Assembly: GCF_039530225.1 (NCBI RefSeq) | Contig: NZ_BAAAOH010000001.1 | Span: 2,418,001-2,482,000, forward strand | Direction: 5' to 3' | Source: Microbacterium pumilum | GTDB taxonomy: Bacteria; Actinomycetota; Actinomycetes; Actinomycetales; Microbacteriaceae | DNA length: 64,000 nt | Shown here: positions 55,129-64,000 of the stretch, piece by piece | Position numbering within the stretch: position 1 is the stretch's first letter | Layout of the letters: the number at the start of each line of letters is the position of its first letter | Program-made: the position numbers and the translations under genes | Notes under the pieces: model-generated | Databases searched by the model: none | What the model saw: the letters and a program-made list of their open reading frames with translations, nothing else | What the model was told of the DNA's origin: nothing

Positions 55129-55722
55129 CTACGCGGTCAGATCGAGTGCGACGATCGCGCGATCCGGCTTGGGCCGGGCGACCTCGTGAAAACCGGCATT
55201 CTCGAACGTGGACACGACCCCCCGGAAGAGCGAGTTGGAGGACCTCTTCTTGCCTGAGGCGTCGATCGGCTCAGTCGGATAACCCTCGAGGAGCCGGGCG
55301 CCATTCGAACGGGAGAAGTCGATGGCCGCGTCGAGAAGGCGCGCGCTGAGGCCTTCGCCGCGATGCTCTCGCCGGACGACGAAGCACGTCACCGCCCAGA
55401 CGTCGCCGTCCTCCCATGGCTCTTCGGAGTACGCGATGAACTCCTTCGTTCGTGCCAGCCGCTGCTGCCGGGTGCGAGGACCCACGCGGATCCATCCGGC
55501 GGCCTCGCCATCGACGTAGGCGATGAGAGCGGGCGGCGGCGCGACATCCATCTCGTCGTGCAGGAGCGCCTTCTTCTGGTCGCGCGTGGTCCGCTGGAAG
55601 TCGGCGTTCGTGATGGTCCACCACGCGCACTGGCACGAACTGCCGTCGCCGCCGCCCGTGAGCGCGTGCTGTGCGTCGTCGAATCTCTCGGCCGTCGCAG
55701 GTTCGATGGTGATGGTCGGCAT
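55129..55722 (-). CDS. GNAT-family N-acetyltransferase
   Basis: Protein of 197 residues. The acetyl-CoA loop is REHRGEGLSARLLDAAIDF, and the last part has STFENAGFHEVARPKPDRAI. The N-terminal part carries CQCAWWTITNADF, a pattern of a DUF4274-like or Eis-like GNAT subfamily in actinobacteria with conserved Cys-x-Cys-x-Trp-Trp. It lies 73 bp upstream of the lysoplasmalogenase gene on the same strand. Confidence 0.85.
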   Translation of the reverse strand: MPTITIEPATAERFDDAQHALTGGGDGSSCQCAWWTITNADFQRTTRDQKKALLHDEMDVAPPPALIAYVDGEAAGWIRVGPRTRQQRLARTKEFIAYSEEPWEDGDVWAVTCFVVRREHRGEGLSARLLDAAIDFSRSNGARLLEGYPTEPIDASGKKRSSNSLFRGVVSTFENAGFHEVARPKPDRAIVALDLTA

Positions 55723-55822
55723 GGTTCGACGCTAGGCCGGGGATCCGACATCGGCAACGACGAAGAGGTGTGCGACGGCCCAGAAGGACCGCCGCACACC
55801 TCGCCTCAGTTCAGGAGCCGAG

Positions 55823-57907
55823 TCAGGGGAGGTTGCCGATGCGCTTCCACGTTCCGCATCCGTCCGAGGTGAAGCCCTTGTCGGTCACGAAGATGTAGTA
55901 CCGGTCACCCACAGCATCCACATAGAGGCTCTCGATCACGTCGACGTCGGCGATGCCGGTGAACGAGCTGTGGAAGACGACCTTGCACCGATCGCTCGCG
56001 AAGGGCCCGGAGACCTGCCAGATGCCGGGGCTCACATCCTTGCCGACGATCCAGGTACCGTCTGCGACGGCGGTCTTCACGCTGGTCGCCGGCAGCTTCC
56101 ATACGCCACAACCCTCCGTGTAGAAGTACTTGTCGGTCGACTTGATCGTCACGACCTTCTGCCCGCCGTAGCCGGCGCTGTAGAAGTACTGCCAGCCGAG
56201 CGCACCGGCCTCAACTCCGACGTTCGCATCGGAGCGGCGTTCGAACCAGCAGTTGTTGCCGCCTGTCGCGACGTAGGTTCCCGGCGCGATGTGCTTGCCG
56301 ACCTCGTACAGGCCGTCCCGGGTGATCGTGTTGGCAGGGACCACCTTCGCTGTCGCCGCACTCGTGACCGCGCGCGTCGTGTAGCCGGATCGCTCACCTG
56401 TGACGGTGACGGTGATGGTGCTTCCGACGTCCCTCGATGTGAGTCGGAATGTCGACGCTGTCGCTCCGGCGATGGCGACACCGCCCCGCTTCCACTGGTA
56501 GCTGAGCGTGGGCGTCGGCGACCACGTCGGCATCGAAACGCTCAGCGTGACACCGCCACGTGCCGCACCGACGATCTTCGGCGTCGTGACGCCGGCGAAG
56601 GGCTTCAGGACGGTCGTCGTCGGAACGCTGGTGCGCGTCGCGGTCGTGTATGACGTGCGCTTGGCCGTCACCGTCACGGTCATCGTCTTGCCTGCATCGC
56701 TCGTCGTGAGCTGGTAGGTCGACTTGGTCGCACCCGAGATGGCGGCGCCGCTGCGCTTCCACTGGTAGGTCAGTGTCGCTGCGGGTGCCCAGGTGCCGGC
56801 GGCTGCCGTCAGGGTGCTGCCGACCTGCTTGGCACCGCTGACGACAGGCGCGGGCGCCGTCTGGAAGACACCCGGTGCGATGGTCGCACTCGCGTTTCTG
56901 CGTATCGTCGGCAGGTGCCCGGGAGTGGTGCCCGTCACCTCCACGCTGAGCTTCTTGCCGAGCGTCGACGCCGTCGGTGTGTAGGACTGTGCCGTGGACT
57001 TCGAGTAGGTGACGACACCCTTGCTGTCGATGAACCTCCATCGGTAGGTGAACGTGGTGTCGGCCGGCCATGCGCCGGGCTGTGCCGTCACGACACTGTC
57101 GACGCGCACAGTGCCCGAAAGGGTCGGCGTCGGCGCGTCGGTGACCGGCTGCGCCGTCACAGCGAGCGCACCGCTCGTGGCGGTCTGCGTCGTGAAGCCA
57201 GGCGCGGCGAACTCCACGACCACGGTGATGGATGTCGAGACATCCTCGATCGCCACGGTGTACGTCGCAGCGGTTGCCCCGCTGATGGCCACCCCGTTGC
57301 GCTGCCAGCGGTAGGTCGCTGTGACGCCGGCGGGGACTGCCGCCGAGAGCGTTGCGGTGAGCGTCGCACCGAGCAGGCCCGATCCTGCGATCGACACCGC
57401 CGGGACTCCCGTCAGCACGCCCGCCGCGACGGGAGTCGCGCCGCCCACTACGATGCTCGCCGGGGTGAGTCCGTCGGCGGAACCGGTCACGACAGCCCAC
57501 ACGTATCGGCCGTTCAGCTCGGGACCGATGGTCAGGCTCTCGCTCGCAGCACCGTCGATGACCGTGGCCCCTGGGTTCTGGTCGACACCGTCGACGGGTG
57601 CGACATAGGCGGCGGACGATTGCCACCACGCGTACGCCAGAGTTGCAGACTCGGGAGTCCACGGCCCGGTCTGGACGGCGACCGTCGAGCCGACGCGCAG
57701 ATCGCCGGTCAGCGACGACGTTGCCGGTGCAGTCACCGACACCGCATCGACGTCGTCCGCGAAGGCTGCGGGTGACGCGACCAACGGTGCGAAGACGAGA
57801 GCAAGGACGGTGACCACTGCTGCGAAGGTGCGTCTGTGCGACCTGGTCGCTGATGGATCGGTGGATGGATGAAATGCCGTCGCGGACGGCACGAAGACAT
57901 TCGTCAT
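55823..57907 (-). CDS. Secreted Ig-repeat protein with paired C-terminal cysteine domains
   Basis: Exported protein of 694 residues. The signal peptide ends near AFA-DD (50/51). Then come about five Ig-like units of 85-95 residues with the recurring patterns YQWKRSGAAISGATKSTYQL and YQWKRGGVAIAGATASTFRL. The last 168 residues are two related units: DGLYEVGKHIAPGTYVATGG...CWFERR...GCGVWK and DGTWIVGKDVSPGIWQVSGP...CKVVF...GCGTWK. Each has two cysteines that probably form a disulfide. No sortase motif or membrane anchor is seen. ATG 57907 is chosen as the start. Function unknown; adhesion or cell-surface sensing is possible. Confidence 0.78.
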   Translation of the reverse strand: MTNVFVPSATAFHPSTDPSATRSHRRTFAAVVTVLALVFAPLVASPAAFADDVDAVSVTAPATSSLTGDLRVGSTVAVQTGPWTPESATLAYAWWQSSAAYVAPVDGVDQNPGATVIDGAASESLTIGPELNGRYVWAVVTGSADGLTPASIVVGGATPVAAGVLTGVPAVSIAGSGLLGATLTATLSAAVPAGVTATYRWQRNGVAISGATAATYTVAIEDVSTSITVVVEFAAPGFTTQTATSGALAVTAQPVTDAPTPTLSGTVRVDSVVTAQPGAWPADTTFTYRWRFIDSKGVVTYSKSTAQSYTPTASTLGKKLSVEVTGTTPGHLPTIRRNASATIAPGVFQTAPAPVVSGAKQVGSTLTAAAGTWAPAATLTYQWKRSGAAISGATKSTYQLTTSDAGKTMTVTVTAKRTSYTTATRTSVPTTTVLKPFAGVTTPKIVGAARGGVTLSVSMPTWSPTPTLSYQWKRGGVAIAGATASTFRLTSRDVGSTITVTVTGERSGYTTRAVTSAATAKVVPANTITRDGLYEVGKHIAPGTYVATGGNNCWFERRSDANVGVEAGALGWQYFYSAGYGGQKVVTIKSTDKYFYTEGCGVWKLPATSVKTAVADGTWIVGKDVSPGIWQVSGPFASDRCKVVFHSSFTGIADVDVIESLYVDAVGDRYYIFVTDKGFTSDGCGTWKRIGNLP

Positions 57908-58059
57908 CGAGATGTGACTTTCCCCAGTCAAGTGCGGCACTCGTCAGGATGTTGACGAATGTTCAGGGGAAATTGTAAGTACGGCGGTCGGCACGTTCGA
58001 ACAGCCTGTGGATGAGTCTCGAGGAGCGCTCCGCGTTCGCGCCCATTGCGGCGCTCGGG

Positions 58060-58065
58060 TACGAT
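58060..58065 (+). promoter_or_regulatory. -10 box of tRNA-Pro
   Basis: TACGAT stands about 31 nt before the tRNA 5' end, with TTCGCG 18 bp upstream as a possible -35. Confidence 0.4.
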
Positions 58066-58096
58066 GGGTGAGTTGTCCGCGCTCAGGCACGGGCAT

Positions 58097-58170
<74 letters not shown>

Positions 58171-58175
58171 CAGTT

Positions 58176-58211
58176 GAAGAAAGGGTCGGCCGCAAGGCCG
58201 GCCCTTTCTTC
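58176..58211. terminator. Bidirectional terminator after tRNA-Pro
   Basis: GAAGAAAGGGTCGGCC (58176-58191) and GGCCGGCCCTTTCTTC (58196-58211) pair almost perfectly around a GCAA loop. A T-rich arm on each side lets it work for both tRNA-Pro and the convergent epoxide hydrolase gene. Confidence 0.85.
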
Positions 58212-58257
58212 ACGTCAACCGTCCTGTCGAGGGCGTGACGATCCCGCGAGGACGGAA

Positions 58258-59379
58258 TCAGCGGAGCGGACCGAAGAACGCCTGCACGTCTTCGGCGAGC
58301 ACCTCGGGCAGTTCCATCGCGGGAAAGTGCTGCCCGTTTCCGAACTCGACCCAGCGCGCGTCCTCGGGCGAGCGCATCACCCTGCGAACGGTCTCGTCCG
58401 CACCGAAGACCGTGAAGGACTGCGGGACGGTCACCGGTCCGCCCCACTCGCTCGAGTGGGCCTGGTCGTAGAGCGTGTGCGCGGCCGAAGCGCCGGCTCG
58501 GCCGAACCAGGCCACGGAGACGAGGGTCAGGATCAGCTCAGGGTCGAGGTCGACATCCGTCCACTCCTGGAGCTTCTCGACGATCCATGCGAGCAGGAAC
58601 GTCGGCGAGTCCGTCAGCCCGTAGCCGATCGTCTGCGGGCGCGTGTTCTGGATGGCGAGGTAGCCAGAGGCGTCGTTGCGGAAAGCGGCCATCCGCTCGA
58701 GGATGAGCTGATCGATCGGATCCGAGGCATCCAGGCTGTCAGCCATTCCCGGGATGAAGGTCGCCGCGCTCGCCGCGGTCATCGGGTCGGTCACGACGTG
58801 GATCCCGACGACATGCTCGGGATCACGGCTCGCGACCATGCCCGATACACCGGCGCCGATGTCGCCACCGTGCACGCCATACCGCCTGTATCCCAAACGG
58901 CGCATGAGTTCGATCCACGCGTCGGCGATCCTGCCCATCGACCAGCCGGCGCCGGAGAGCGGCGTCGAGAATCCGTAGCCGGGCAGCGACGGCGCGACGA
59001 CGTGGAACGCTGGACCGTTCGACGGATCGGTCAGCAGGTCGACGAGCCGCGCGAACTCCACATTGGAGCTCGGGAATCCGTGCGTGAGCAGCAACGCGGG
59101 CGCGTCTTCGCGGTCGCAACGGGCGTGCAGGAAGTGGACGCGCTGACCGTCGATCTCCGTGACGAACTGCGGAATCCGGTTCAGCCGTTCCTCGTGGGCG
59201 CGCCAGTCGTAGTCGCTTCGCCAGGCGTCCGCGAGCTCGCGCAGTTCAGCTGCACGGATGCCGCGCTCGCGGCCGTCGGCGGGTGACTCGTCCGACCATC
59301 GGGTGCGGGCGAGCCGATCGCGCAGATCGTCGAGGTCGGCGTCCTCGACGGCGATGCTGAATGGCTGGATGTCGTTCAT
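58258..59379 (-). CDS. Epoxide hydrolase (EphA/EHN type)
   Basis: Alpha/beta-hydrolase of 373 residues. The N-terminal EHN domain (PFSIAVEDADLDDLRDRLAR) is followed by the oxyanion motif HGFP at 100-103 and the nucleophile Asp173 in HGGDIGAG; the catalytic His is His351 in NGQHFPAMELP. It opens epoxides to diols; the substrate is not known. The start follows AGGAGA. The gene is divergent from a WYL-domain regulator with 108 bp between, which is the likely control. Confidence 0.9.
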   Translation of the reverse strand: MNDIQPFSIAVEDADLDDLRDRLARTRWSDESPADGRERGIRAAELRELADAWRSDYDWRAHEERLNRIPQFVTEIDGQRVHFLHARCDREDAPALLLTHGFPSSNVEFARLVDLLTDPSNGPAFHVVAPSLPGYGFSTPLSGAGWSMGRIADAWIELMRRLGYRRYGVHGGDIGAGVSGMVASRDPEHVVGIHVVTDPMTAASAATFIPGMADSLDASDPIDQLILERMAAFRNDASGYLAIQNTRPQTIGYGLTDSPTFLLAWIVEKLQEWTDVDLDPELILTLVSVAWFGRAGASAAHTLYDQAHSSEWGGPVTVPQSFTVFGADETVRRVMRSPEDARWVEFGNGQHFPAMELPEVLAEDVQAFFGPLR

Positions 59380-59487
59380 CGAGGTCTCCTCGCCGAGTCG
59401 TTCGTGGAAGTTCGGTGCGTCTTGCTGCGACAAGGCTAGGGCCCCATGCGGAACGCTTCTTTCCGCAATTCGTGAGATCGTGGGACC

Positions 59488-60492
59488 ATGCTCGAAACCT
59501 CCGCTCGGCTGCTGCGCTTGCTCTCGCTGCTGCAGGTGCGCCGCGACTGGACCGGGCCGGCGCTGGCCGAGCGGCTCGAAGTGACGACGCGAACCGTGCG
59601 AAACGACATCGATCGTCTTCGCAGGCTCGGCTACCCGGTCGAGGCGAGCCCGGGAGTCGCCGGCGGCTATCGCCTGGGTGAGACGGTCACGATGCCGCCG
59701 ATGCTCCTCGACGACGAGGAGGCGGTCGCGATGGCGATTGCGCTGCGGACTGCGACGTCGGCGACAGTCGAGGGGATGGGCGAGGCATCCGTCCGTGCGC
59801 TCGTCAAGCTGCAGCGACTGCTGCCGTCGCGACTGCGTGAGCGCGTCGAGTCGCTGCGGGTGGCCGCGCTGACCATCCCGACAGGCGGCGGACGCATCGA
59901 CCCGGGAGTGCTCGTCACGATCGCGGCAGCGTGCCGCAATGCCGAGCGACTGCGTTTCTCGTACGAGGCTCATTCCGGCTCGACGAGCAGTCGCGACGTG
60001 GAGCCGTATCGACTCGTCACGAGGGACGGGCGCTGGTACCTCTTCGGATGGGATCGCGAGCGAGCGGGGTGGCGGACGTTCCGGGTCGACCGCATTCAAC
60101 TGCGACTTCCCGTGGGGCCGCGCTTCTCTCCGCGTGCGACGCCGCCCGACGATGCCATCGCGGCCCACGTCGCGCGGGGGGTCGATCGCGGCACGTGGCG
60201 GTTCCGCGCGCGAGTCGTGGTGCATGCTTCGGCAGCGTATGTCAGGCAGCGGATCCTCATCCCGATCGAGATCACCGAGCGCGGGCCGGACCGCAGCGAA
60301 CTCGTGCTGGGATCCGACGACCCCGGCATGCTCGCACTGCACCTGAGCATGCTCGACGCCGAGTTCGACGTGATCGACGCGCCAGCGCTCGTCGCCGCGC
60401 TGCGCGCGCTCGCGGCCCGGCTCGACCGCGCGGCGGGAGCATTCGTCGAGCCGGAGCCGGCAGCGACCATGCCGGTCCGCTCCGAGCGCTGA
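59488..60492 (+). CDS. WYL-domain transcriptional regulator (YafY family)
   Basis: Protein of 334 residues with an N-terminal DeoR-like HTH (LAERLEVTTRTVRNDIDRLR) and a WYL domain (WYLFGWDRERAGWRTFRVDRI). WYL domains sense nucleic acids or small ligands. Position divergent from the epoxide hydrolase suggests it controls that gene. The last 20 residues (PEPAATMPVRSER) look unstructured. Confidence 0.9.
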   Translation: MLETSARLLRLLSLLQVRRDWTGPALAERLEVTTRTVRNDIDRLRRLGYPVEASPGVAGGYRLGETVTMPPMLLDDEEAVAMAIALRTATSATVEGMGEASVRALVKLQRLLPSRLRERVESLRVAALTIPTGGGRIDPGVLVTIAAACRNAERLRFSYEAHSGSTSSRDVEPYRLVTRDGRWYLFGWDRERAGWRTFRVDRIQLRLPVGPRFSPRATPPDDAIAAHVARGVDRGTWRFRARVVVHASAAYVRQRILIPIEITERGPDRSELVLGSDDPGMLALHLSMLDAEFDVIDAPALVAALRALAARLDRAAGAFVEPEPAATMPVRSER

Positions 60493-60539
60493 CTGTCCCT
60501 GGCTTGCGGAGTGCTCAGCCGGACACCGACGATGGGGTC

Positions 60540-61460
60540 ATGGGGGATTCGAGCGAGGCGGCGGTGCAGCCGCGTGGGCGACGCGCCGCGTGGATCTCCC
60601 TCGCGCTCGTGCTGGTGCTCGTCGTCGCGGGGCTCATCACCTGGGCATTGCGTCCGGCCGCGCCTGCGGCATCCGCTCCCACAGTGACGGCGACCCCCGT
60701 GCCCACCCCCACGCCGACACCGACCCCCACGCCGACCCCGACCGGGTATCCGGCGAACACCGCGTCGTACGACGCGGCGACGCTCCCGCAGGTGAATGTG
60801 TTCGCGGTGATCCCCGAGCTGCCCGTCGACGACGATGCCTACGGTGACTTCACGGGCGAGCACGCGGTGGCGCGGGGCATCGGAGCACCGGTGTTCGCCG
60901 ATCCCACCACCCAGCCGGTCGCGTATCTGCCGAGTGAGTTCCCCTACGACGGCACGACGGTTCCGGTCGTGCAGAAGGAAGAGAACTGGGTCAAGGTGCT
61001 GCTCGTCGGGCGCCAGGCGACGCCGTCGCACGGAAACTCCGCACAGGTGACCGGGTGGCTTCGGACGCAGGATGTCGAGCTGGCTCCTGACGACACCGTC
61101 GTCGAAGTGAGCATCTCGGCGCGAACGGTCGACATCGTGCGGGCCGGCGTCACCGAGCGGGTGGCGACGGATTTCGCATGGGGCACCCCCGACACCCCGA
61201 CCCCCGTCGGTCGCGCTTTCATCATGACGACGGCGGTCGTCCCGGAGTTCTGGTACACCCGCGGTCACCCGATCGTCTACCTGTCGGTGCAGTCGCCGAC
61301 GCTCGACGGGTTCGGTGGCGCGGACGTGGCGATCACGGCATTCCACTATCACGATGAGCGTTCGGGGCCGATCTCGAACGGCTGCATCCGCCTCGACTCC
61401 GCGGCGATCGATCGGCTGGCCCAGCTTCCGCTCGGCACGCCCGTCGTCATAAGGGCCTGA
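60540..61460 (+). CDS. L,D-transpeptidase (YkuD type)
   Basis: Membrane-anchored cell-wall enzyme of 306 residues that forms 3-3 crosslinks in peptidoglycan. A membrane helix at about 20-37 is followed by a Thr-Pro linker (TPTPTPTPTPTPT). The YkuD domain occupies the last 125 residues, with the catalytic cysteine in SNGCIRLDS and the upstream His of FHYHDERSG. An intermediate domain at about 70-180 is not assigned; it may be SH3-like. ATG 60540 is the only fitting start, without a clear ribosome binding site. Confidence 0.9.
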   Translation: MGDSSEAAVQPRGRRAAWISLALVLVLVVAGLITWALRPAAPAASAPTVTATPVPTPTPTPTPTPTPTGYPANTASYDAATLPQVNVFAVIPELPVDDDAYGDFTGEHAVARGIGAPVFADPTTQPVAYLPSEFPYDGTTVPVVQKEENWVKVLLVGRQATPSHGNSAQVTGWLRTQDVELAPDDTVVEVSISARTVDIVRAGVTERVATDFAWGTPDTPTPVGRAFIMTTAVVPEFWYTRGHPIVYLSVQSPTLDGFGGADVAITAFHYHDERSGPISNGCIRLDSAAIDRLAQLPLGTPVVIRA

Positions 61461-61657
61461 GGATGCGGTGCTGCGAAGCGGCTTCGACCCGCGCGCCCTC
61501 GTCATCCACACAGCGGCGGTGGCGGCATCCGCCGTCGTGACCACGTGGTGATCCGATCGACGGCGCCGATGAACGCCCACCGTACGGGCCATCGCCGACC
61601 CCGAGTCTGACAAGCTGGAACGTGGGCGCGGCGACCGCGCCCCGAAGGAGATCTCCC

Positions 61658-62650
61658 ATGGATCAGCGAGCCCTCGGGCGCACGGAACGCAAGGTATCGG
61701 CGATCGGCCTCGGCACATGGCAGCTCGGCGCCGACTGGGGTGCGGTGAGCGCCGAAGACGCGTCGGCGCTGATGGCGGCATCCGTCGAGCGGGGTGTGAC
61801 GCTGTTCGACACCGCGGATGTCTACGGCGACGGGCGCAGCGAGTCGCTCATCGGGTGGTTCCTCGAAGGGCGGCCGGGCCACGACATCACGGTCGCGACC
61901 AAGATGGGCCGACGGATGCCGCAGGAGCCCGAGAACTACACGCCCGAGAACTTTCGCGCGTGGACGGATCGGTCGCGGCAGAACCTCCGCGTCGAGACGC
62001 TCGACCTCGTTCAGCTGCATTGCCCGCCGACGGCCGTGATCGAGGATGCCGCGACCTACGATGCCCTCGATGCTCTCGTAGACGAGGGAGTGATCGCCGC
62101 GTACGGCGTGTCGGTCGAGACCTGCGAACAGGCTCTCGCCGCGATCGCGAGACCGAACGTGACGAACGTGCAGATCATCTTCAACCCGTTCCGGCTCAAG
62201 CCGCTCGATGCGGTGCTTCCGGCCGCTGCGGCCGCGAAGGTCTCGATCTTCGCGCGGGTTCCGCTCGCTTCGGGCCTGCTGTCGGGCAAGTATTCGTCGG
62301 CCACCACTTTCGCCGAGAGCGACCACCGCACCTACAACCGTCAGGGTGAGGCATTCGATCGGGGCGAGACCTTCTCGGGGGTCGAGTTCGACACCGGGCT
62401 CGCGGCCGTCGCCGAGCTCGCGACGGCCCTACCGGATGGCGTGTCGCTGCCCGCGGCCACACTTGCGTGGATCGTTTCGCAGCCCGGTGTGACGAGTGCG
62501 ATTCCCGGAGCACGGTCGGTCGCGCAGGCGACGACGAACGCCGACGCCGAGGCGCTGCTCGGCTCGGGGTTCGATGTGTCGGCGTTCGGTGCCGTCATCC
62601 GGGATGTGTACGACCGGCGGCTGCGAGAGGCCATCCACCCGCTCTGGTGA
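61658..62650 (+). CDS. Aldo/keto reductase
   Basis: NADPH-dependent (beta/alpha)8 oxidoreductase of 330 residues. LFDTADVYGDGRSE holds the catalytic Asp and Tyr, VATKMGRR the Lys, and VQLHCPP the His region. It belongs to the AKR group of general-stress-type proteins. GAAGGAG lies 7 nt before the ATG. An 8-bp hairpin (GGGCGCGG at 61624-61631 with CCGCGCCC at 61635-61642) ends one base before that ribosome binding site and could modulate it. Confidence 0.88.
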   Translation: MDQRALGRTERKVSAIGLGTWQLGADWGAVSAEDASALMAASVERGVTLFDTADVYGDGRSESLIGWFLEGRPGHDITVATKMGRRMPQEPENYTPENFRAWTDRSRQNLRVETLDLVQLHCPPTAVIEDAATYDALDALVDEGVIAAYGVSVETCEQALAAIARPNVTNVQIIFNPFRLKPLDAVLPAAAAAKVSIFARVPLASGLLSGKYSSATTFAESDHRTYNRQGEAFDRGETFSGVEFDTGLAAVAELATALPDGVSLPAATLAWIVSQPGVTSAIPGARSVAQATTNADAEALLGSGFDVSAFGAVIRDVYDRRLREAIHPLW

Positions 62651-62711
62651 TCGAGCCGGCGTCCCGCGGTGCCGTACGCGGCGGCGCGCGCGGCTCGCGC
62701 CGGCACGACCG

Positions 62712-62743
62712 AGCGCCCCGGCGCCGAGAGGCACCGGGGCGCT
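62712..62743. terminator. Terminator between convergent AKR and beta-helix genes
   Basis: AGCGCCCCGG (62712-62721) pairs with CCGGGGCGCT (62734-62743), and an inner GCC/GGC pair closes a GAGA loop. No T run follows, so strength is uncertain. Confidence 0.6.
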
Positions 62744-62757
62744 GGCCCCGTGGGGGG

Positions 62758-64000
62758 TTATGGGGTCGGGTAGTCCGTGATGTAGACGGGTGCCCCGACG
62801 CGGGTCGTATCCGCGGCGTCGCCCACGCCGTTCACGACGTGCTCGATCGTGCCTGCGCTGAGGTTCACCGTCATGATGTGGTGCAGCTGAACCCCGGGGC
62901 GCTGCGGTACTTCGAATCCGTCGGTCGTCGTGATCGACGGGTTGTTCTGGTTGAAGACGTAGACACCGCCGCCATCAAGGCGATGGGTCTTCACCTTCTT
63001 GTCGACCACGTACCCGGGGTAGCCGAGCGTGCCGTCGGGCTGGGTCCAGTCGGCCTGCAAGGGCGGGTCGTAGGGCAGTTCGTTCTGGTACAGGATGACG
63101 CGCCCGTTCTCGCCCTTCCAGAGCGTGTTGTAACGCTGGAAGTGCTCTACGAACAACCCCGTCGCGGTGACGTTGTCGCCGTTGACGATGACGCCGTTCT
63201 TTCCGGTGTTCGTGTTCCACCGGTCGGTGTCGCCGTTCACGCCGTTCGTGAAGCCTTCCACGCCGTGGTCACCGCGCCACACCCAGGTGTGGTCGATGAG
63301 CACGTTGTCGGCGTTGATCTCGAGCGCTGTGGTGGCCTTGCCGATGTGCGGACCGCCGACGCGGAAGTACACGTCGTTCAGCGTGATCGGGTTGTTCTTT
63401 GAGAGCTTGCTCGACAGATTGAGCGTCTTCGACAGCCCCACCTTGAGCAGCACCGGCGACAGCTTCTCGCCGGCATCGATCGTGATGCCCGCGACGACGA
63501 TGCCCGGGACGTCCGCGATCGCCAGGGGAGTGGCACCCTTCTTGGCCGTGAGCGTCGCGTGCCCGAGACCGAGCACCACCGTGTTGGGCCGCCATACCAG
63601 CATCGTCGACGGGATGTCGTACACGCCCGGCGTGAAGATGAGGTTCTTGCCGAGTGCGAGCGCCGCGTTGATCTTCGTCACCGAATCGCCGGGCTTCGCG
63701 ATGTAGAAGTCCTTGATCGGGATGCTGCGACCCGCCGTCTCGCCGGCGCCCCAGCTGATGCCGCTGGACTCGCGCTGCACACCCGGGACGCGGACGTTGT
63801 AGCGGCCCTGGTCGTCGACGTACAGGTACGGCTTCTCCCGGCTGATCGGCGTCTTGTCGATCGTCGTATATGGCGGGTCGGGGAACGCGGCGTCGCCTGG
63901 GGCGCCGACGACACCCGAGAACACCTGGTTCCACACCGCGTTGCTCCAGTTGGTCACCTCGCTGTTGCGGGTGAGCCACTGCTGCTGCGAGCCGTTGGTG
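62758..64000 (-). CDS. Right-handed beta-helix (pectate-lyase-fold) protein, 5' end missing
   Basis: The 3' part of a gene that continues past 64000; at least 413 residues are visible. The segment FYIAKPGDSVTKINAALALG with LIFTPGVYDIPSTMLVWRPN and TVVLGLGHATLTAKKG is typical of the N-terminal beta-helix coils of secreted polysaccharide-active proteins in actinobacteria. Later DHTWVWRGDHGVEG and QNELPYDPPLQADW are also characteristic. Homologues in Streptomyces are annotated as adenylyl cyclase or as coagulation factor 5/8 proteins, which is probably wrong for this domain. The activity is unknown; carbohydrate binding or hydrolysis is likely. Confidence 0.75.
   Translation of the reverse strand, partial: TNGSQQQWLTRNSEVTNWSNAVWNQVFSGVVGAPGDAAFPDPPYTTIDKTPISREKPYLYVDDQGRYNVRVPGVQRESSGISWGAGETAGRSIPIKDFYIAKPGDSVTKINAALALGKNLIFTPGVYDIPSTMLVWRPNTVVLGLGHATLTAKKGATPLAIADVPGIVVAGITIDAGEKLSPVLLKVGLSKTLNLSSKLSKNNPITLNDVYFRVGGPHIGKATTALEINADNVLIDHTWVWRGDHGVEGFTNGVNGDTDRWNTNTGKNGVIVNGDNVTATGLFVEHFQRYNTLWKGENGRVILYQNELPYDPPLQADWTQPDGTLGYPGYVVDKKVKTHRLDGGGVYVFNQNNPSITTTDGFEVPQRPGVQLHHIMTVNLSAGTIEHVVNGVGDAADTTRVGAPVYITDYPTP

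Noticed and set aside
57919..57972. TTTCCCC/GGGGAAA inverted pair upstream of the Ig-repeat gene
   Set aside because: The arms are short and 40 bp apart, so chance is a fair explanation.

Overview
The window is chromosomal DNA of a high-GC actinobacterium, most likely Microbacterium or a close relative in the Microbacteriaceae. The complete 16S rRNA reads as a Microbacterium-type sequence. Protein families and gene order (lexA/LysM, his, pheST, arg, tyrS-rrn, tlyA-nadK-recN-pyrG-xerD-parA-scpAB-rluB-tyrA-cmk-der) are those of actinobacterial core chromosome. Many genes start directly behind a TANNNT -10 box with no Shine-Dalgarno, which suggests leaderless mRNAs.

Layout. 1-5.3 kb: lexA, divergent from a LysM cell-division-suppressor-like gene with an SOS-box-like site, then hisC-hisB-hisH-hisA and an SseB-like gene. 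5.4-8.3 kb: a DUF1844 gene, the infC-rpmI-rplT translation operon (infC starts with AUC behind a structured leader) and an rRNA methyltransferase. 8.4-11.8 kb: a gluABCD-type amino-acid ABC transporter; gluC appears to start with CTG behind a strong hairpin. 11.9-15.5 kb: pheS-pheT. 15.5-17.8 kb: an orphan AAA ATPase and an NAD-dependent epimerase-like gene. 18.1-26.0 kb: argC-J-B-D-F, a membrane acyltransferase-like gene and argH. 26.0-30.3 kb: a membrane protein and HTH regulator pair, tyrS, a DUF4184-like membrane protein and a HEAT-like protein. 30.3-36.2 kb: an rRNA operon (16S-23S-5S) with two promoters, antitermination-like elements and a terminator. 36.2-52.4 kb: a protein built from about sixteen charged decapeptide repeats plus a helical domain, then a tightly packed housekeeping cluster from a HAD phosphatase to der, in which scpB is frameshifted. 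52.4-64 kb: accessory genes, including a Nudix-NYN/PIN-like fusion, an S4 protein, lysoplasmalogenase, acetyltransferases, a secreted Ig-repeat protein, tRNA-Pro, an epoxide hydrolase divergent from a WYL regulator, an L,D-transpeptidase, an aldo/keto reductase and the 3' part of a beta-helix protein that runs off the end.

How genes work together. The his, arg, glu, infC and parA-scpAB blocks are operons with 1-17 nt overlaps. Arginine synthesis from N-acetylglutamate is complete here except for argG, and no argR is seen. The histidine set lacks hisD and hisF. The points most worth a second look are the broken scpB, the Nudix-NYN fusion, the tandem-repeat protein behind the rRNA operon, the LexA-LysM module, unusual start codons, and a short dispersed repeat (CCCTTCGACAGGCTCAGGG-like) that has entered several reading frames, including three tandem copies at the start of a Nudix gene.
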